A stretch of DNA of 64,000 nt from an uncultured Clostridia bacterium (GCA_934476675.1 CAKSOE010000004.1:77255-141254); one strand, 5' to 3'; numbered from the stretch's first letter, positions 35,766-45,275 are shown. Made by a program: numbers and translations. The notes: generated by a model not told the origin, from the letters alone.

Positions 35766-37883
35766 ATGCGTGTAATCAAGAAGGATCACACAAAAGAAAA
35801 CTTTAATGTGCAAAAGGTTGTCAATGCGGTAAACAAATCGGCTTTTCGTGTTTTGGTGAAATTCACAGATGAAGAAAAGGATTTTATCTGCAAGTTTGTG
35901 ACCGAAGAAGCAGCGCGAATGGGAAAAGAAGACATCGAAATTTCGGAAATGCACAATATTGTTGAGGGCGCTTTGGAAAGAGTGAACCCTAAGGTGGCAA
36001 AAAGCTATCGCGATTACAGAAACTACAAACAGGATTTTGTCGAAATGCTTGATGAGGTTTACAAAAAAAGCCAGTCGATTATGTATATCGGAGATAAAGA
36101 AAATTCAAACACTGACAGTGCGCTTGTTTCGACGAAAAGAAGCCTGATTTTTAATCAGCTCAATAAAGAGCTTTATAAGAAGTTTTTCCTGACAACCGAA
36201 GAACTTCAGGCTATACGTGACGGATATATTTATATACATGATATGAGCGCCAGACGCGATACAATGAACTGCTGTCTTTTTGACGTGGAAAACGTATTAA
36301 AGGGTGGCTTTGAGATGGGAAATCTTTGGTATAATGAGCCAAAAACCCTCGATGTTGCATTTGATGTTATCGGAGACATAGTGCTTTCGGCGGCAAGTCA
36401 GCAGTACGGAGGCTTTACAGTGCCGTCGGCAGAGCTTATACTTGAGCCGTATGCAAAAAAATCATATGCACTTTATATAAAGAAATACAAAGATCTCGGT
36501 CTTGACGATAAGCGTGCCGATGAAGAAGCAATGAAGGATATAGAACGCGATTTTAACCAAGGCTTTCAAGGCTGGGAATATAAATTCAATTCGGTTTCTT
36601 CAAGCCGCGGCGACTACCCGTTCATAACTGTCACAGCAGGAACGGGAACAGGAAAATTCGCAAAAATGGCAACAATTTCAATGTTGCGCGTCAGAATGAA
36701 CGGTCAGGGCAAGACAGGACATAAAAAGCCGGTTTTGTTTCCGAAAATCGTATTTCTGTATGACGAAAAGCTGCATGGCAAGGGCGGCCCGCTTGAAGAT
36801 GTATTTGAAGCCGGAATAGAGTGCAGTTCCAAGACAATGTACCCCGACTGGCTTTCACTTACGGGTGAAGGTTATGTTCCGTCGATGTATAAAAAATACG
36901 GAAAAATAGTTTCTCCGATGGGATGCCGTGCATTTCTCTCGCCTTATTACGAACGCGGCGGAATAGAACCTGCCGATGAAAAAGATGTGCCGGTGTTTGT
37001 CGGTCGGTTTAACATAGGTGCAATCTCACTGCATCTGCCGATGATTTTGGCAAAAGCGCGTCAGGAAAGCATAGATTTCTATGAGGTTCTGGATTATTAC
37101 CTTGAACTTATCCGCCAGCTTCATATCAGAACTTACGAATATCTCGGCGAAATGCGTGCATCAACAAATCCGCTTGCATACTGCGAGGGCGGTTTTTACG
37201 GCGGCCATCTCGGAATACATGATAAAATCAAACCCCTTTTGAAATCGTGTACCGCATCGTTCGGAATTACAGCGTTCAATGAATTACAGGAGCTTTATAA
37301 CAAAAAATCACTTGTTGAGGACGGACAGTTTGCTATCGAGGTTCTGGAGCATATTAATAAAAAAATTAATGAGTTTAAAAAGAAGGACGGTATATTATAC
37401 GCAATATACGGTACTCCTGCCGAATCACTTTGCGGATTGCAGGTAACTCAGTTCAGAAAAAAATACGGTATTGTCGAAAAAGTTTCGGACAGACCTTACG
37501 TATCGAACAGCTTTCACTGTCATGTCACAGAGGATATAACTCCCATCGAAAAACAGGATTTAGAAAGCCGTTTCTGGAATTTATCGAACGGCGGAAAAAT
37601 TCAGTATGTAAAATATCCGATTGCCTATAACAAAGAGGCAATAAGAACCCTGGTAAGACGTGCAATGGAAAAAGGCCTTTATGAGGGCGTAAATCTGTCA
37701 CTGGCGTATTGTGATGACTGCGGTTATGAGGAGCTTGAAATGGATGTATGTCCGAAGTGCGGCTCGAGTAATCTGACAAAAATCGATAGAATGAACGGAT
37801 ATTTATCCTATTCGCGCGTTAAGGGCGATACAAGACTTAACGATGCCAAAATGGCTGAAATTGCTGAAAGGAAAAGTATGTGA
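35766..37883 (+). CDS. nrdD: Anaerobic ribonucleoside-triphosphate reductase
   Basis: 705 aa. Residues ~1-95 are the ATP-cone regulatory domain (MRVIKKDHTKENFNVQKVV). The barrel has NCCLFDVENVL, SRGDYPF and CEGGFYGGH. A four-cysteine zinc site (CDDCGY...CPKCG) precedes the glycyl-radical motif RMNGYLS, with glycine 678, close to Gly681 of the E. coli enzyme. It reduces NTPs to dNTPs without oxygen. It begins behind GGAGGAG and overlaps nrdG by a base (TGATG). Confidence 0.97.
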   Translation: MRVIKKDHTKENFNVQKVVNAVNKSAFRVLVKFTDEEKDFICKFVTEEAARMGKEDIEISEMHNIVEGALERVNPKVAKSYRDYRNYKQDFVEMLDEVYKKSQSIMYIGDKENSNTDSALVSTKRSLIFNQLNKELYKKFFLTTEELQAIRDGYIYIHDMSARRDTMNCCLFDVENVLKGGFEMGNLWYNEPKTLDVAFDVIGDIVLSAASQQYGGFTVPSAELILEPYAKKSYALYIKKYKDLGLDDKRADEEAMKDIERDFNQGFQGWEYKFNSVSSSRGDYPFITVTAGTGTGKFAKMATISMLRVRMNGQGKTGHKKPVLFPKIVFLYDEKLHGKGGPLEDVFEAGIECSSKTMYPDWLSLTGEGYVPSMYKKYGKIVSPMGCRAFLSPYYERGGIEPADEKDVPVFVGRFNIGAISLHLPMILAKARQESIDFYEVLDYYLELIRQLHIRTYEYLGEMRASTNPLAYCEGGFYGGHLGIHDKIKPLLKSCTASFGITAFNELQELYNKKSLVEDGQFAIEVLEHINKKINEFKKKDGILYAIYGTPAESLCGLQVTQFRKKYGIVEKVSDRPYVSNSFHCHVTEDITPIEKQDLESRFWNLSNGGKIQYVKYPIAYNKEAIRTLVRRAMEKGLYEGVNLSLAYCDDCGYEELEMDVCPKCGSSNLTKIDRMNGYLSYSRVKGDTRLNDAKMAEIAERKSM

Positions 37884-38374
37884 TGCGTTACCATAATATA
37901 ACAAAGGACGATATGCTCAACGGCGACGGACTCAGAGTCGTATTGTGGGTGGCGGGCTGTGAGCATCACTGCAAGGATTGCCATAATCCTGTTACATGGG
38001 ATATAAACGGCGGTATCGTGTTTGATGAAAATGCAAAACAAGAAATTTTTAACGAACTCGAAAAACCGTATATTTCGGGTATAACGTTTTCCGGCGGCGA
38101 TCCTCTGCACATAAAAAACAGAGAAGATATCAGTATTCTGATTAATGAGATCAGAGAAAAATATCCCTCAAAAACCATTTGGGTTTATACGGGATATGAG
38201 TGGAACGATGTGAAAAATCTGAAATTCATGAAGGATGTTGATGTGCTTGTCGACGGAAAATTTGAAAGCGCATTAAAGGACATCAAACTTCCGTGGAAAG
38301 GGAGTTCAAACCAACAGGTTATCGATGTAAAAGAAAGTCTTGAACTGGATAAAATAGTACTTCTTACTCGATAA
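37883..38374 (+). CDS. nrdG: Anaerobic ribonucleotide reductase activase
   Basis: 163 aa radical-SAM protein with the cluster motif CEHHCKDC and the early segment NITKDDMLNGDGLRVVLW typical of NrdG. The SAM-binding GITFSGGDPL follows. It installs the glycyl radical on NrdD. The ATG at 37883 shares its A with the nrdD stop; a GTG three bases earlier is the alternative. Translational coupling to nrdD is expected. Confidence 0.95.
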   Translation: MRYHNITKDDMLNGDGLRVVLWVAGCEHHCKDCHNPVTWDINGGIVFDENAKQEIFNELEKPYISGITFSGGDPLHIKNREDISILINEIREKYPSKTIWVYTGYEWNDVKNLKFMKDVDVLVDGKFESALKDIKLPWKGSSNQQVIDVKESLELDKIVLLTR

Positions 38375-38394
38375 AGCGGAAAGGAATTATATAT

Positions 38395-38901
38395 ATGAAA
38401 AGAGTGGCTCAGTTTGAAAAAGTAAGCCTTGAGCAATTCAAAGAAGCGTGGGAGGATACGTTTCCGGAGCAAAAAAACATTGAAGAAATTTATGAAAGAA
38501 TAAATCTGCCTCATCGTGCAACGACAGGCTCGGCAGGATATGATTTTTATACTCCCCTTGATTTTGAATTAAAAAGCGGCGAGACAATAAAAATCCCTAC
38601 AGGAATACGTGTAAAGATAAATGACGGTTGGGTTTTGAAACTTTATCCTCGCAGCGGTCTGGGGTTTAAGTACAGACTCCAATTTAACAATACTGTCGGA
38701 ATTATCGACAGTGACTATTACAACAGCAGCAATGAAGGACACATATTCTGCAAAATAACAAATGATTCAAACGAAGGCAAAACCGTTTCATTAAAGCAAG
38801 GCGACGGATTTTGCCAAGGGATATTTGTTGAATACGGAATAACCTTTGACGACGATACTGACGGCGAACGTGACGGCGGTTTCGGAAGCACGGGAAGATA
38901 A
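38395..38901 (+). CDS. dut: dUTPase-family nucleotidohydrolase
   Basis: 168 aa. All five dUTPase motifs can be followed: AGYDFYTP (1), PRSGLG (2), VGIIDSDYYNSSNEG (3), GDGFCQGIF (4) and RDGGFGSTGR (5). Motif 3 differs from the usual GxIDxxYxG, with NSSNEG, and there is an extra ~35-residue N-terminal helix. It would hydrolyse dUTP to dUMP, keeping uracil out of DNA and feeding dTMP synthesis. A dCTP-deaminase-type activity cannot be fully excluded. Third gene of the dNTP operon, 20 bases after nrdG. Confidence 0.85.
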   Translation: MKRVAQFEKVSLEQFKEAWEDTFPEQKNIEEIYERINLPHRATTGSAGYDFYTPLDFELKSGETIKIPTGIRVKINDGWVLKLYPRSGLGFKYRLQFNNTVGIIDSDYYNSSNEGHIFCKITNDSNEGKTVSLKQGDGFCQGIFVEYGITFDDDTDGERDGGFGSTGR

Positions 38902-38930
38902 AAAACAAATTGCCCCTGCGCAGAATAAAA

Positions 38931-38980
38931 AACTAAATTAAACAGGAACCTTAAATTTGAGGTTCCTGTTTAATTTAGTT
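38931..38980. terminator. Bidirectional terminator with 20-bp perfect stem
   Basis: Arms 38931-38950 and 38961-38980 are exact reverse complements around a 10-base loop. It lies between the converging dut and amt genes, with A-rich and T-rich ends on both sides. Confidence 0.9.
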
Positions 38981-38983
38981 ATA

Positions 38984-40285
38984 TTAATCTTTATATGCAG
39001 TTAAGAAGTCAGGATATGCCGACTGTAAACCATGCTCTGAAATATCAAGTCCGACAATTTCAGCCTGCTTATCGGCACGAAGTATTCCGGCTTTTTTGAG
39101 TATCAGGAATAGTGTTGAACCCAATAACGCTGCCCATGCGATGAGTGACACAGCGCCGAGAGCCTGTATTCCGAGAAGCTTTAAGCCGCCGCCTTCAAGA
39201 AGCCCTGTCATTCCGCCAAGTGCTTCGGGTTCGCTGGCAAATAAGCCTACCGCAATTACTCCCCAAAGTCCGTTCATTCCGTGAACACTGATTGCACCTA
39301 CCGGGTCATCAATCCTTAACTTTGTATCAAAGAAAGGTACTGCCCAGCAAAGAAGTAATGCACCTACAACTCCGATAATTACGGACGCTAACGGTGAAAC
39401 AACGTCACAAGGTGCTGTTACCGCAACCAATCCTGCCAAAATTCCGTTCAAGGTCATTGATACGTCGGGTTTTCCGTAGCGGAACCATGTAAAGAACATG
39501 GCCGTTATCGCTGCCGCGCAAGCCGAAAGGTTTGTTGTAATAAATACCTTTGCAGCCATTGCTGTACCATCTGCGTTAATTACCACTCCCGAATCCGATA
39601 CCTCTACCAAAGCGCCTGTTGAAGCAGGGTTAAATCCGAACCAGCCTACCCATAAAAGCAATACGCCGAGTGCACCGAATAAAATGCTGTGTCCGGGGAT
39701 AGCTCTTGCAGATCCGTCTTTTCTGTACTTGTCAATTCTCGGGCCGAGGATTGCTGCGCCGACCAAAGAAAGAACTCCGCCGAGCATATGTACTATACCT
39801 GAACCTGCAAAATCGTGGAAGCCCATTTCTGCGAGCCAACCGCCGCCCCATACCCAATGTCCTGCAATCGGGTATATGATGAACGAGATAACTCCGCTGT
39901 ATATGCAGTATGCCGCAAAATTTGTTCTTTCAGCCATCGCTCCCGAAACTATTGTTGCCGAGGTTGCACAGAATACTGTCTGGAAAAACAGTTTTGTGTA
40001 GTCAACGTTTTCTGCACCGGCAAATCCGTTCATAAACATATCTCCAAACGGAATACCAATAAAACCGTTGCCCTCACCGTACATAATTCCGTATCCGATT
40101 ACCCAGTATATAATCGAACCGAGCATAAAGTCTACGATATTTTTCATTATAATGTTACCTGTGTTTTTACTGCGTGTAAAACCAGCCTCAACCAATGTAA
40201 ATCCTGTCTGCATCAGAAATACCAAAATTCCTCCGACAAACAACCAAAAACTGTTTAGTGCCAACGCTAAAACTTTTGTTTCCAT
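38984..40285 (-). CDS. amt: Ammonium transporter
   Basis: 433 aa, 11 membrane helices, beginning ALNSFWLFVGGILVFLMQTGF and containing the family signatures FAGSGIVHMLGG, VWVALGWFGFNP-like LLLWVGWFGFNPAS and DDPVGAISVHGMNGLWG with the twin pore histidines. It conducts ammonium or ammonia into the cell. It lies 30 bases downstream of glnK, whose product is known to plug Amt when nitrogen is plentiful. The ATG follows AGGAGATG. Confidence 0.96.
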   Translation of the reverse strand: METKVLALALNSFWLFVGGILVFLMQTGFTLVEAGFTRSKNTGNIIMKNIVDFMLGSIIYWVIGYGIMYGEGNGFIGIPFGDMFMNGFAGAENVDYTKLFFQTVFCATSATIVSGAMAERTNFAAYCIYSGVISFIIYPIAGHWVWGGGWLAEMGFHDFAGSGIVHMLGGVLSLVGAAILGPRIDKYRKDGSARAIPGHSILFGALGVLLLWVGWFGFNPASTGALVEVSDSGVVINADGTAMAAKVFITTNLSACAAAITAMFFTWFRYGKPDVSMTLNGILAGLVAVTAPCDVVSPLASVIIGVVGALLLCWAVPFFDTKLRIDDPVGAISVHGMNGLWGVIAVGLFASEPEALGGMTGLLEGGGLKLLGIQALGAVSLIAWAALLGSTLFLILKKAGILRADKQAEIVGLDISEHGLQSAYPDFLTAYKD

Positions 40286-40315
40286 AAATAATCATCTCCT
40301 GCAATAAATTACGAA

Positions 40316-40666
40316 TTAAAGAAGCGCTTCTCTGTCTTCTTCTCCCGTTCTTACTTTTATCGTTCTTGTTACGGGTGATACGAATATTTTTCCGTCTCCG
40401 ATTTCACCTGTACGCAAAACTTTTATTGCCGTATTAACAACATCGTCAACAGGTACCGAGCATACCACCATCTCTATCTTAATCTTCGGAAGTAAATCAA
40501 CGCTGTACTCCACACCGCGGAATACGTGTTTCTGTCCCTTCTGAGCACCGTATCCCAAAACGTTTGATACGGTCATACCGTTAATTCCAATTTCATTTAA
40601 AGCCATTTTAAGTTCTTCAAGCTTGCTTTGCCGTGTAATAATTTCAATTTTAAACATCTCTGCCAT
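40316..40666 (-). CDS. glnK: PII nitrogen regulatory protein (GlnK type)
   Basis: 116 aa. It has the PII fold with T-loop GYGAQKGQKHVFRGVEYSVD; the tyrosine equivalent to E. coli Tyr51 is kept (Tyr54), while the position equivalent to Tyr46 is Phe. The C-terminal part has TGEIGDGKIFVSPV, the ATP/2-oxoglutarate site. It senses carbon/nitrogen balance and gates the adjacent Amt. The ATG follows AAAGGAGA. Its leader contains a terminator-like hairpin. Confidence 0.95.
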   Translation of the reverse strand: MAEMFKIEIITRQSKLEELKMALNEIGINGMTVSNVLGYGAQKGQKHVFRGVEYSVDLLPKIKIEMVVCSVPVDDVVNTAIKVLRTGEIGDGKIFVSPVTRTIKVRTGEEDREALL

Positions 40667-40700
40667 ATTGAATATCTCCTTTCTTTAATACCCCTCGGGC

Positions 40701-40737
40701 AAAAAAAATGTGTATACAGAAACTAATCTGTATACAC
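40701..40737 (-). terminator. Terminator-like hairpin within the glnK leader
   Basis: On the reverse strand an 11-bp perfect stem (GTGTATACAGA/TCTGTATACAC, six-base loop) is followed by A and eight T residues, ~20 bases before the glnK ribosome site. It lies between the mfd terminator and the gene, which suggests conditional termination. Confidence 0.6.
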
Positions 40738-40784
40738 GCCTTTGTGAATATCCGCAATATTAAAAGCTTTATTAAACCGGTTTA

Positions 40785-40825
40785 TAAAAAAATAAAAAGC
40801 GCATTATCATTCATGATAAATGCGC
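40785..40825 (-). terminator. Terminator of the pth-mfd operon
   Basis: Reverse strand: GCGCATTTATCAT and ATGATAATGCGC pair with one bulged base and a two-base loop, then TTTTTATTTTTTT. Confidence 0.85.
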
Positions 40826-40943
40826 CTTTGCTTTTTACAAATACTATTAAAGCACTTTTTGCTTCAAATGTCAATAGTAAATTTTAATTTTATACACTAT
40901 GCTGTAAATATTACACTCAAATCCCTGTTTTTTCGTAAAATTA

Positions 40944-43900
40944 TTAATTTTTTTCGGTTTTTAACTGCAATATACTGTCAAGAATGTTTTCTGTATACTC
41001 TAAAATGTTTTTATTGTCATCTTTGATTTTAAAGCTTATTTCGGGCATTTCGGAGGCCGATATTTTAATCTGCTTTGGAAACGCTTTATCCAGTCCCATC
41101 ACCGTATAGGCATCAATCGCGTCTGCAACAAATTTAATATGCAGAACGCTCCCTTGCTGCAAAATTTCGTATGCACCGCAGGCTTTTGCTTTGATTTTCA
41201 GCGCCGACACATCTATAATGTTCTGCACCGGCTTTGGAATGTCTCCGTAACGGTCAACAAGCTCATCCTCCAGTTCGAACTTATCGTCGGCGCTTTCTAT
41301 TGCCGCAATGCGTTTGTATATATCGATTCGCTGATTATGATTTTCGATATAAGTTTCCGGCAGATACGCATTGATATTAATATCAATAGAAACGCTCATA
41401 TCCTCCCTATCCGTCTTGCCCTGCGCTTCGTTAATACTTTCTTTCAGTATTTTGCAGTACATATCGTATCCAACGCTTTCCATATGACCGTGCTGTTCTG
41501 CACCAAGGATATTTCCGGCGCCCCTTATTTCCAGATCCCGCATCGCAATCTTAAATCCGGAACCAAACTCCGTAAATTCTTTTATTGCACGCAGACGTTT
41601 TGAAGCCACATCGGATAAAATACTGTCTCGCCGATAGGTAAGATATGCGTATGCCGCTCTGTTTGAACGGCCGACGCGTCCTCGCAGCTGATAAAGCTGC
41701 GCCAGTCCCATTCTGTCGGCATTTTCAATTATAATCGTGTTTGCATTCGGAATATCCAGACCTGTTTCAATAATTGTAGTGCACACAAGGACATCCGTGT
41801 CCCCGTTTACCATATCATACATTATTTCCTCTAATTCCTGTTCATTCATCTTTCCGTGTCCCACAGAAACATTTATATCGGGGAAATTAGCCTTTATCCA
41901 TTCCGCTTTTCTGAATATCCCCTGTACGCGGTTATACAGGTAGAATACCTGACCACCGCGTGAAAGTTCTTTTCTGATTGCTCCGAGTATTACATCGGGA
42001 TTATCTTCAAAAACATATGTCTGGACGGGGTATCTGTTCTGCGGCGGTTCGGTAAGCACGCTCATGTCCCTTACGTTTGTCATTGCCATATGCAGCGTTC
42101 GCGGAATCGGAGTTGCGGTCATTGTAAGAACGTCAACATTTTGGCGCAGCTCCTTAATACGTTCCTTATTGGCAACGCCGAAACGCTGTTCTTCATCTAC
42201 TACAAGCAGTCCCAAATCGTGAAATTCCACGTCCTTCGATAAAAGCCTGTGTGTGCCTATGATTATATCTATCTCTCCGCTTTTGAGCTTTTTTAATATC
42301 TTTTTCTGCTGTGCTGGAGTGCGAAAACGTGAAAGCATTTCCACTCTTATCGGAAAATTCTCCATGCGCTTTAAGAAAGTTTCATAATGCTGCATGGCAA
42401 GAATGGTTGTCGGACACAGATATGCCACCTGTTTTGAGTCACATACAGCCTTGAATGCGGCACGCAGAGCCACCTCGGTTTTGCCGAAACCGACATCGCC
42501 GCATAATAAGCGATCCATCGGCTTTTCACTTTCCATGTCACGCTTTACTTCTTCGACCGACCTTAACTGATCCTCAGTTTCCTGGTACGGGAAAGTGTCC
42601 TCAAACTCACGCTGCCACGGCGTATCGGCGCTGAAGCTGTAGCCTTTTGTGTTAGCACGCTGTGCATAAAGCTTTATTAATCCCTGTGCCAAATCGGCGG
42701 TTGCTTTTTTTACCCTCTGTTTTGTCTTGTTCCAATCCGAGCCGCCGAGCTTTGATAGACGCATTTGCTTTTCTGAATCATTGCCAACATACTTATAGAG
42801 CATATTCATCTGATCAATTGGCACGTACAAAATATCTGTACCTCTATACTGTATTTTAAGATAATCTTTTGCAATTTTATTAACAGTAATTTTCTGAGTC
42901 CCCATATACTGTCCAATTCCGTGCGCGGCATGAACAACATAATCGCCCGGATTTATGTCATTATATGATTTTATTCTGTTTGCATTTTCAATTCTGCGGT
43001 GGCGGCGGCTTTTTTTTGTCTCAAAAATTTCCCTGTCACTTATAAGAACAAGCTTAATTTCGGGGTATTCAAAGCCTTTATTAAGATTTCCGCGCACAAT
43101 CGAGGTTTTGCCCTCTCTTATTTCCTCTCTGTCCGAAAGGAACTTTGCGTCTATCCCTCGTTCATTAAGTACTCCGGCAAGGTTTTCTCCCCTGCCGCGT
43201 GAAGATGCAAGAATTACGGAAGTATAACCGTCTTTTTGCCATTCTTCAAGACTTTCATACAAATACTCAACCTTACCGTGAAATGAAATTGTTGTTTTAG
43301 TAGTAAAAGTTTCGAGATATTTATAATCAAAATCTGTTTTTGAGTGAGAAAGAGTATCAATCGAAATTACACGTCTGTCCTTTGCGATATTTATAAAATC
43401 CGCATATGAAACGAAAAAACGCTCTTTCGCATTCTTTATAATTCCTTTATCTGCCAGCTCGGCTACTGTTTCCGCACACTCTGTTTCAAACGTTTTTCCG
43501 CGCTCGGCAATTCTTTTCGGGTCTATTATAAAAACCAATCCGCCCGATGTCAGATATTCAAGTGCAGAAGTGATTTTTCCGTCATACAGCTTCGATATAT
43601 ATTTATCTATCGCCGGAAAATACCGTCTTTCCGTAAAATTATCCAAATCAGTATTCAGTGCATTTATAAAATCGGCATTTGGTGATTTTTTTGCCTTTTC
43701 GTTTTTGATCAGCTTTTTTATATCATTTGTTATCTTTTCGCGCGTTATATCCTCCATGACCGATTCGGTTGCCGGAATGATTCTGATATTATCCAATTTA
43801 TCCATTGAACGCTGTGTTGTGGCATCAAAAGAACGAATAGAATCTGTTTCGTTATCGAAAAATTCTATTCGAAAAGGATTTTCTTCATTCGGCAAAAAAA

Positions 43901-44429
43901 CGTCCAGAATACCGCCTCTTACAGAGAATTGCCCCGCATTTTCAACCATATCCTCGCGGGAATACCCCAATATAATAAGCTTTTCCGTCAGCTCACTTAT
44001 TTCCGCACAGCTGCCGACAGACAGAGTTATACCGACTGTAAAATATTTTTTGTCTATTGTGTACTGCAAAAGTGCATCAAGACTTGCAACCACTATACAT
44101 TCATTATTGTTTTTAATTTCATACAATGCCGCCAGACGCTTGTAAACATTTTCGTGATCGGTTGTATCTATATTATAAAACACATATTCCTTTGACGGAA
44201 AATACACTGCATTGTCGGTATAAAAATTCAAATCATTGTACAGTGCGCGTGCCTCCATATCGCTGTACGTAACGACAACCGACGGCTGCTTGTTTGATTT
44301 TGTAAGCGCATAAATAAGCTGACTCTGCGCGGATTCAACCACTCCCGCCACGGAAATCGGTGTTTTGTCCAGATTCGCTGTTATGCGCTTATACGGTTCA
44401 TATTTATTTAAAAAATCTGAAAAGTCCAT
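40944..44429 (-). CDS. mfd: Transcription-repair coupling factor
   Basis: 1161 aa, full length. In order: a UvrB-like N-terminal region, the RNA-polymerase-interacting domain (~480-540, PGDYVVHAAHGIGQYMG), a RecG-like translocase with GDVGFGKTEVALRAAF (Walker A), VVDEEQRFGV (DEEQ box) and QLRGRVGRSNRAAYAYLTY, and the C-terminal TRCF domain. It pushes off stalled RNA polymerase and recruits UvrA. It begins 8 bases after pth, so the two are one operon. Confidence 0.97.
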   Translation of the reverse strand: MDFSDFLNKYEPYKRITANLDKTPISVAGVVESAQSQLIYALTKSNKQPSVVVTYSDMEARALYNDLNFYTDNAVYFPSKEYVFYNIDTTDHENVYKRLAALYEIKNNNECIVVASLDALLQYTIDKKYFTVGITLSVGSCAEISELTEKLIILGYSREDMVENAGQFSVRGGILDVFLPNEENPFRIEFFDNETDSIRSFDATTQRSMDKLDNIRIIPATESVMEDITREKITNDIKKLIKNEKAKKSPNADFINALNTDLDNFTERRYFPAIDKYISKLYDGKITSALEYLTSGGLVFIIDPKRIAERGKTFETECAETVAELADKGIIKNAKERFFVSYADFINIAKDRRVISIDTLSHSKTDFDYKYLETFTTKTTISFHGKVEYLYESLEEWQKDGYTSVILASSRGRGENLAGVLNERGIDAKFLSDREEIREGKTSIVRGNLNKGFEYPEIKLVLISDREIFETKKSRRHRRIENANRIKSYNDINPGDYVVHAAHGIGQYMGTQKITVNKIAKDYLKIQYRGTDILYVPIDQMNMLYKYVGNDSEKQMRLSKLGGSDWNKTKQRVKKATADLAQGLIKLYAQRANTKGYSFSADTPWQREFEDTFPYQETEDQLRSVEEVKRDMESEKPMDRLLCGDVGFGKTEVALRAAFKAVCDSKQVAYLCPTTILAMQHYETFLKRMENFPIRVEMLSRFRTPAQQKKILKKLKSGEIDIIIGTHRLLSKDVEFHDLGLLVVDEEQRFGVANKERIKELRQNVDVLTMTATPIPRTLHMAMTNVRDMSVLTEPPQNRYPVQTYVFEDNPDVILGAIRKELSRGGQVFYLYNRVQGIFRKAEWIKANFPDINVSVGHGKMNEQELEEIMYDMVNGDTDVLVCTTIIETGLDIPNANTIIIENADRMGLAQLYQLRGRVGRSNRAAYAYLTYRRDSILSDVASKRLRAIKEFTEFGSGFKIAMRDLEIRGAGNILGAEQHGHMESVGYDMYCKILKESINEAQGKTDREDMSVSIDININAYLPETYIENHNQRIDIYKRIAAIESADDKFELEDELVDRYGDIPKPVQNIIDVSALKIKAKACGAYEILQQGSVLHIKFVADAIDAYTVMGLDKAFPKQIKISASEMPEISFKIKDDNKNILEYTENILDSILQLKTEKN

Positions 44430-44437
44430 AATCTTAC

Positions 44438-45004
44438 CTATTTTGAATTATATTTATTCATTGCCGATGAAACTCCGGCACGGATTATTTCCTCTGCCGC
44501 ATCGGATGCCTTTATGATAGCTTTTTCCATAATTGGTATTTCTTCCTTTGTAAAATGCCCTAAAACGAAATCCGCCAAATCGTAGTTTTCGTTCTTAGGC
44601 GCACCTACTCCCATTTTCACTCTCGGAAATTCATCGCTTTCAAGCATATATATTATTGATTTCAGTCCGTTGTGTCCGCCTGCGCTGCCCCTTGGTCTCA
44701 CTCTTATTCTGCCTGTTTCAAGGGATATATCATCATTTATTATTATTATATTCGATGGATTTATTTTATAAAACTGTGCAAATCCGGCAATGCTTTCGCC
44801 ACTTAAATTCATATATGTCTGCGGTTTTATTAAAAGTGTTTTTTCGCCTGCAATTTCACATTCACCATACAAAGCCTTGAATTTCAGCTTTTTCACCTTT
44901 ACATTAAGCTTATCGGCCATATAGTCTATTGTGTGAAAACCTATGTTATGACGCGTCATATCATATTGTTTGCCCGGATTTCCGAGCCCTGCTATAATAT
45001 ACAT
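44438..45004 (-). CDS. pth: Peptidyl-tRNA hydrolase
   Basis: 188 aa. The motifs GLGNPGKQYDMTRHNIGF (catalytic histidine), KPQTYMNLSGES and IRVRPRGSAGGHNGLKS are complete. It releases peptides from drop-off peptidyl-tRNA. Pairing with mfd is a conserved Gram-positive arrangement. A consensus promoter lies 44 bases upstream. Confidence 0.98.
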   Translation of the reverse strand: MYIIAGLGNPGKQYDMTRHNIGFHTIDYMADKLNVKVKKLKFKALYGECEIAGEKTLLIKPQTYMNLSGESIAGFAQFYKINPSNIIIINDDISLETGRIRVRPRGSAGGHNGLKSIIYMLESDEFPRVKMGVGAPKNENYDLADFVLGHFTKEEIPIMEKAIIKASDAAEEIIRAGVSSAMNKYNSK

Positions 45005-45047
45005 TATTCTGCCTTTCTGTCAACTACTCTTTTTAAACAATAAATTT

Positions 45048-45076
45048 ATTATACCACAAAAAATATATCAATTCAA
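45048..45076 (-). promoter_or_regulatory. Promoter of pth-mfd
   Basis: Reverse strand: TTGAAT (45076-45071), 17-base spacer, perfect TATAAT (45053-45048). It is back to back with the tRNA-Glu promoter. Confidence 0.7.
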
Positions 45077-45116
45077 TATTTAACATTTATTTTTAGAAAA
45101 AAATTTCAAAAAAGTA

Positions 45117-45145
45117 TTGACATACGGTAAAAAATATGGTATCAT
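45117..45145 (+). promoter_or_regulatory. Promoter of tRNA-Glu
   Basis: TTGACA (45117-45122), 17-base spacer, TATCAT (45140-45145), 13 bases before the tRNA. Confidence 0.75.
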
Positions 45146-45158
45146 ATTATTGTTGTTT

Positions 45159-45233
45159 GGCTCGTTGGTCAAGCGGTTAAGACTCCGCCCTCTCACGGCG
45201 GCAACGAGAGTTCGATTCTCTCACGAGTCACCA
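45159..45233 (+). tRNA. tRNA-Glu (anticodon CTC)
   Basis: A complete cloverleaf is readable: acceptor GGCTCGT/ACGAGTC (one G-U pair), D-stem GTC/GAC, anticodon stem CCGCC/GGCGG with loop CTCTCAC (anticodon CTC, decoding GAG), four-base variable region, T-stem GAGAG/CTCTC with loop TTCGATT. The discriminator is A and CCA is encoded (45231-45233). Confidence 0.93.
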
Positions 45234-45235
45234 CT

Positions 45236-45275
45236 AAGCAAACAAACCGCATATTTATGCGGTTTGTTTGCTTTT
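45236..45275 (+). terminator. Terminator after tRNA-Glu
   Basis: AAGCAAACAAACCGCATA pairs with TGCGGTTTGTTTGCTT around a short TTTA loop, followed by TTAT. Confidence 0.85.

Noticed and set aside
40316..40666. Loss of the uridylylated tyrosine in the PII T-loop
   Set aside because: At first the HVFRG segment suggested Tyr to Phe at the modified site, but alignment shows that Phe replaces Tyr46; the Tyr51 equivalent (VEY) is present.
40667..40943. Glutamine riboswitch or ANTAR-type double hairpin ahead of glnK
   Set aside because: The glutamine-aptamer core is absent. The terminator loop is six bases with G at position 4 but lacks A at position 1, and no matching first hairpin is visible.
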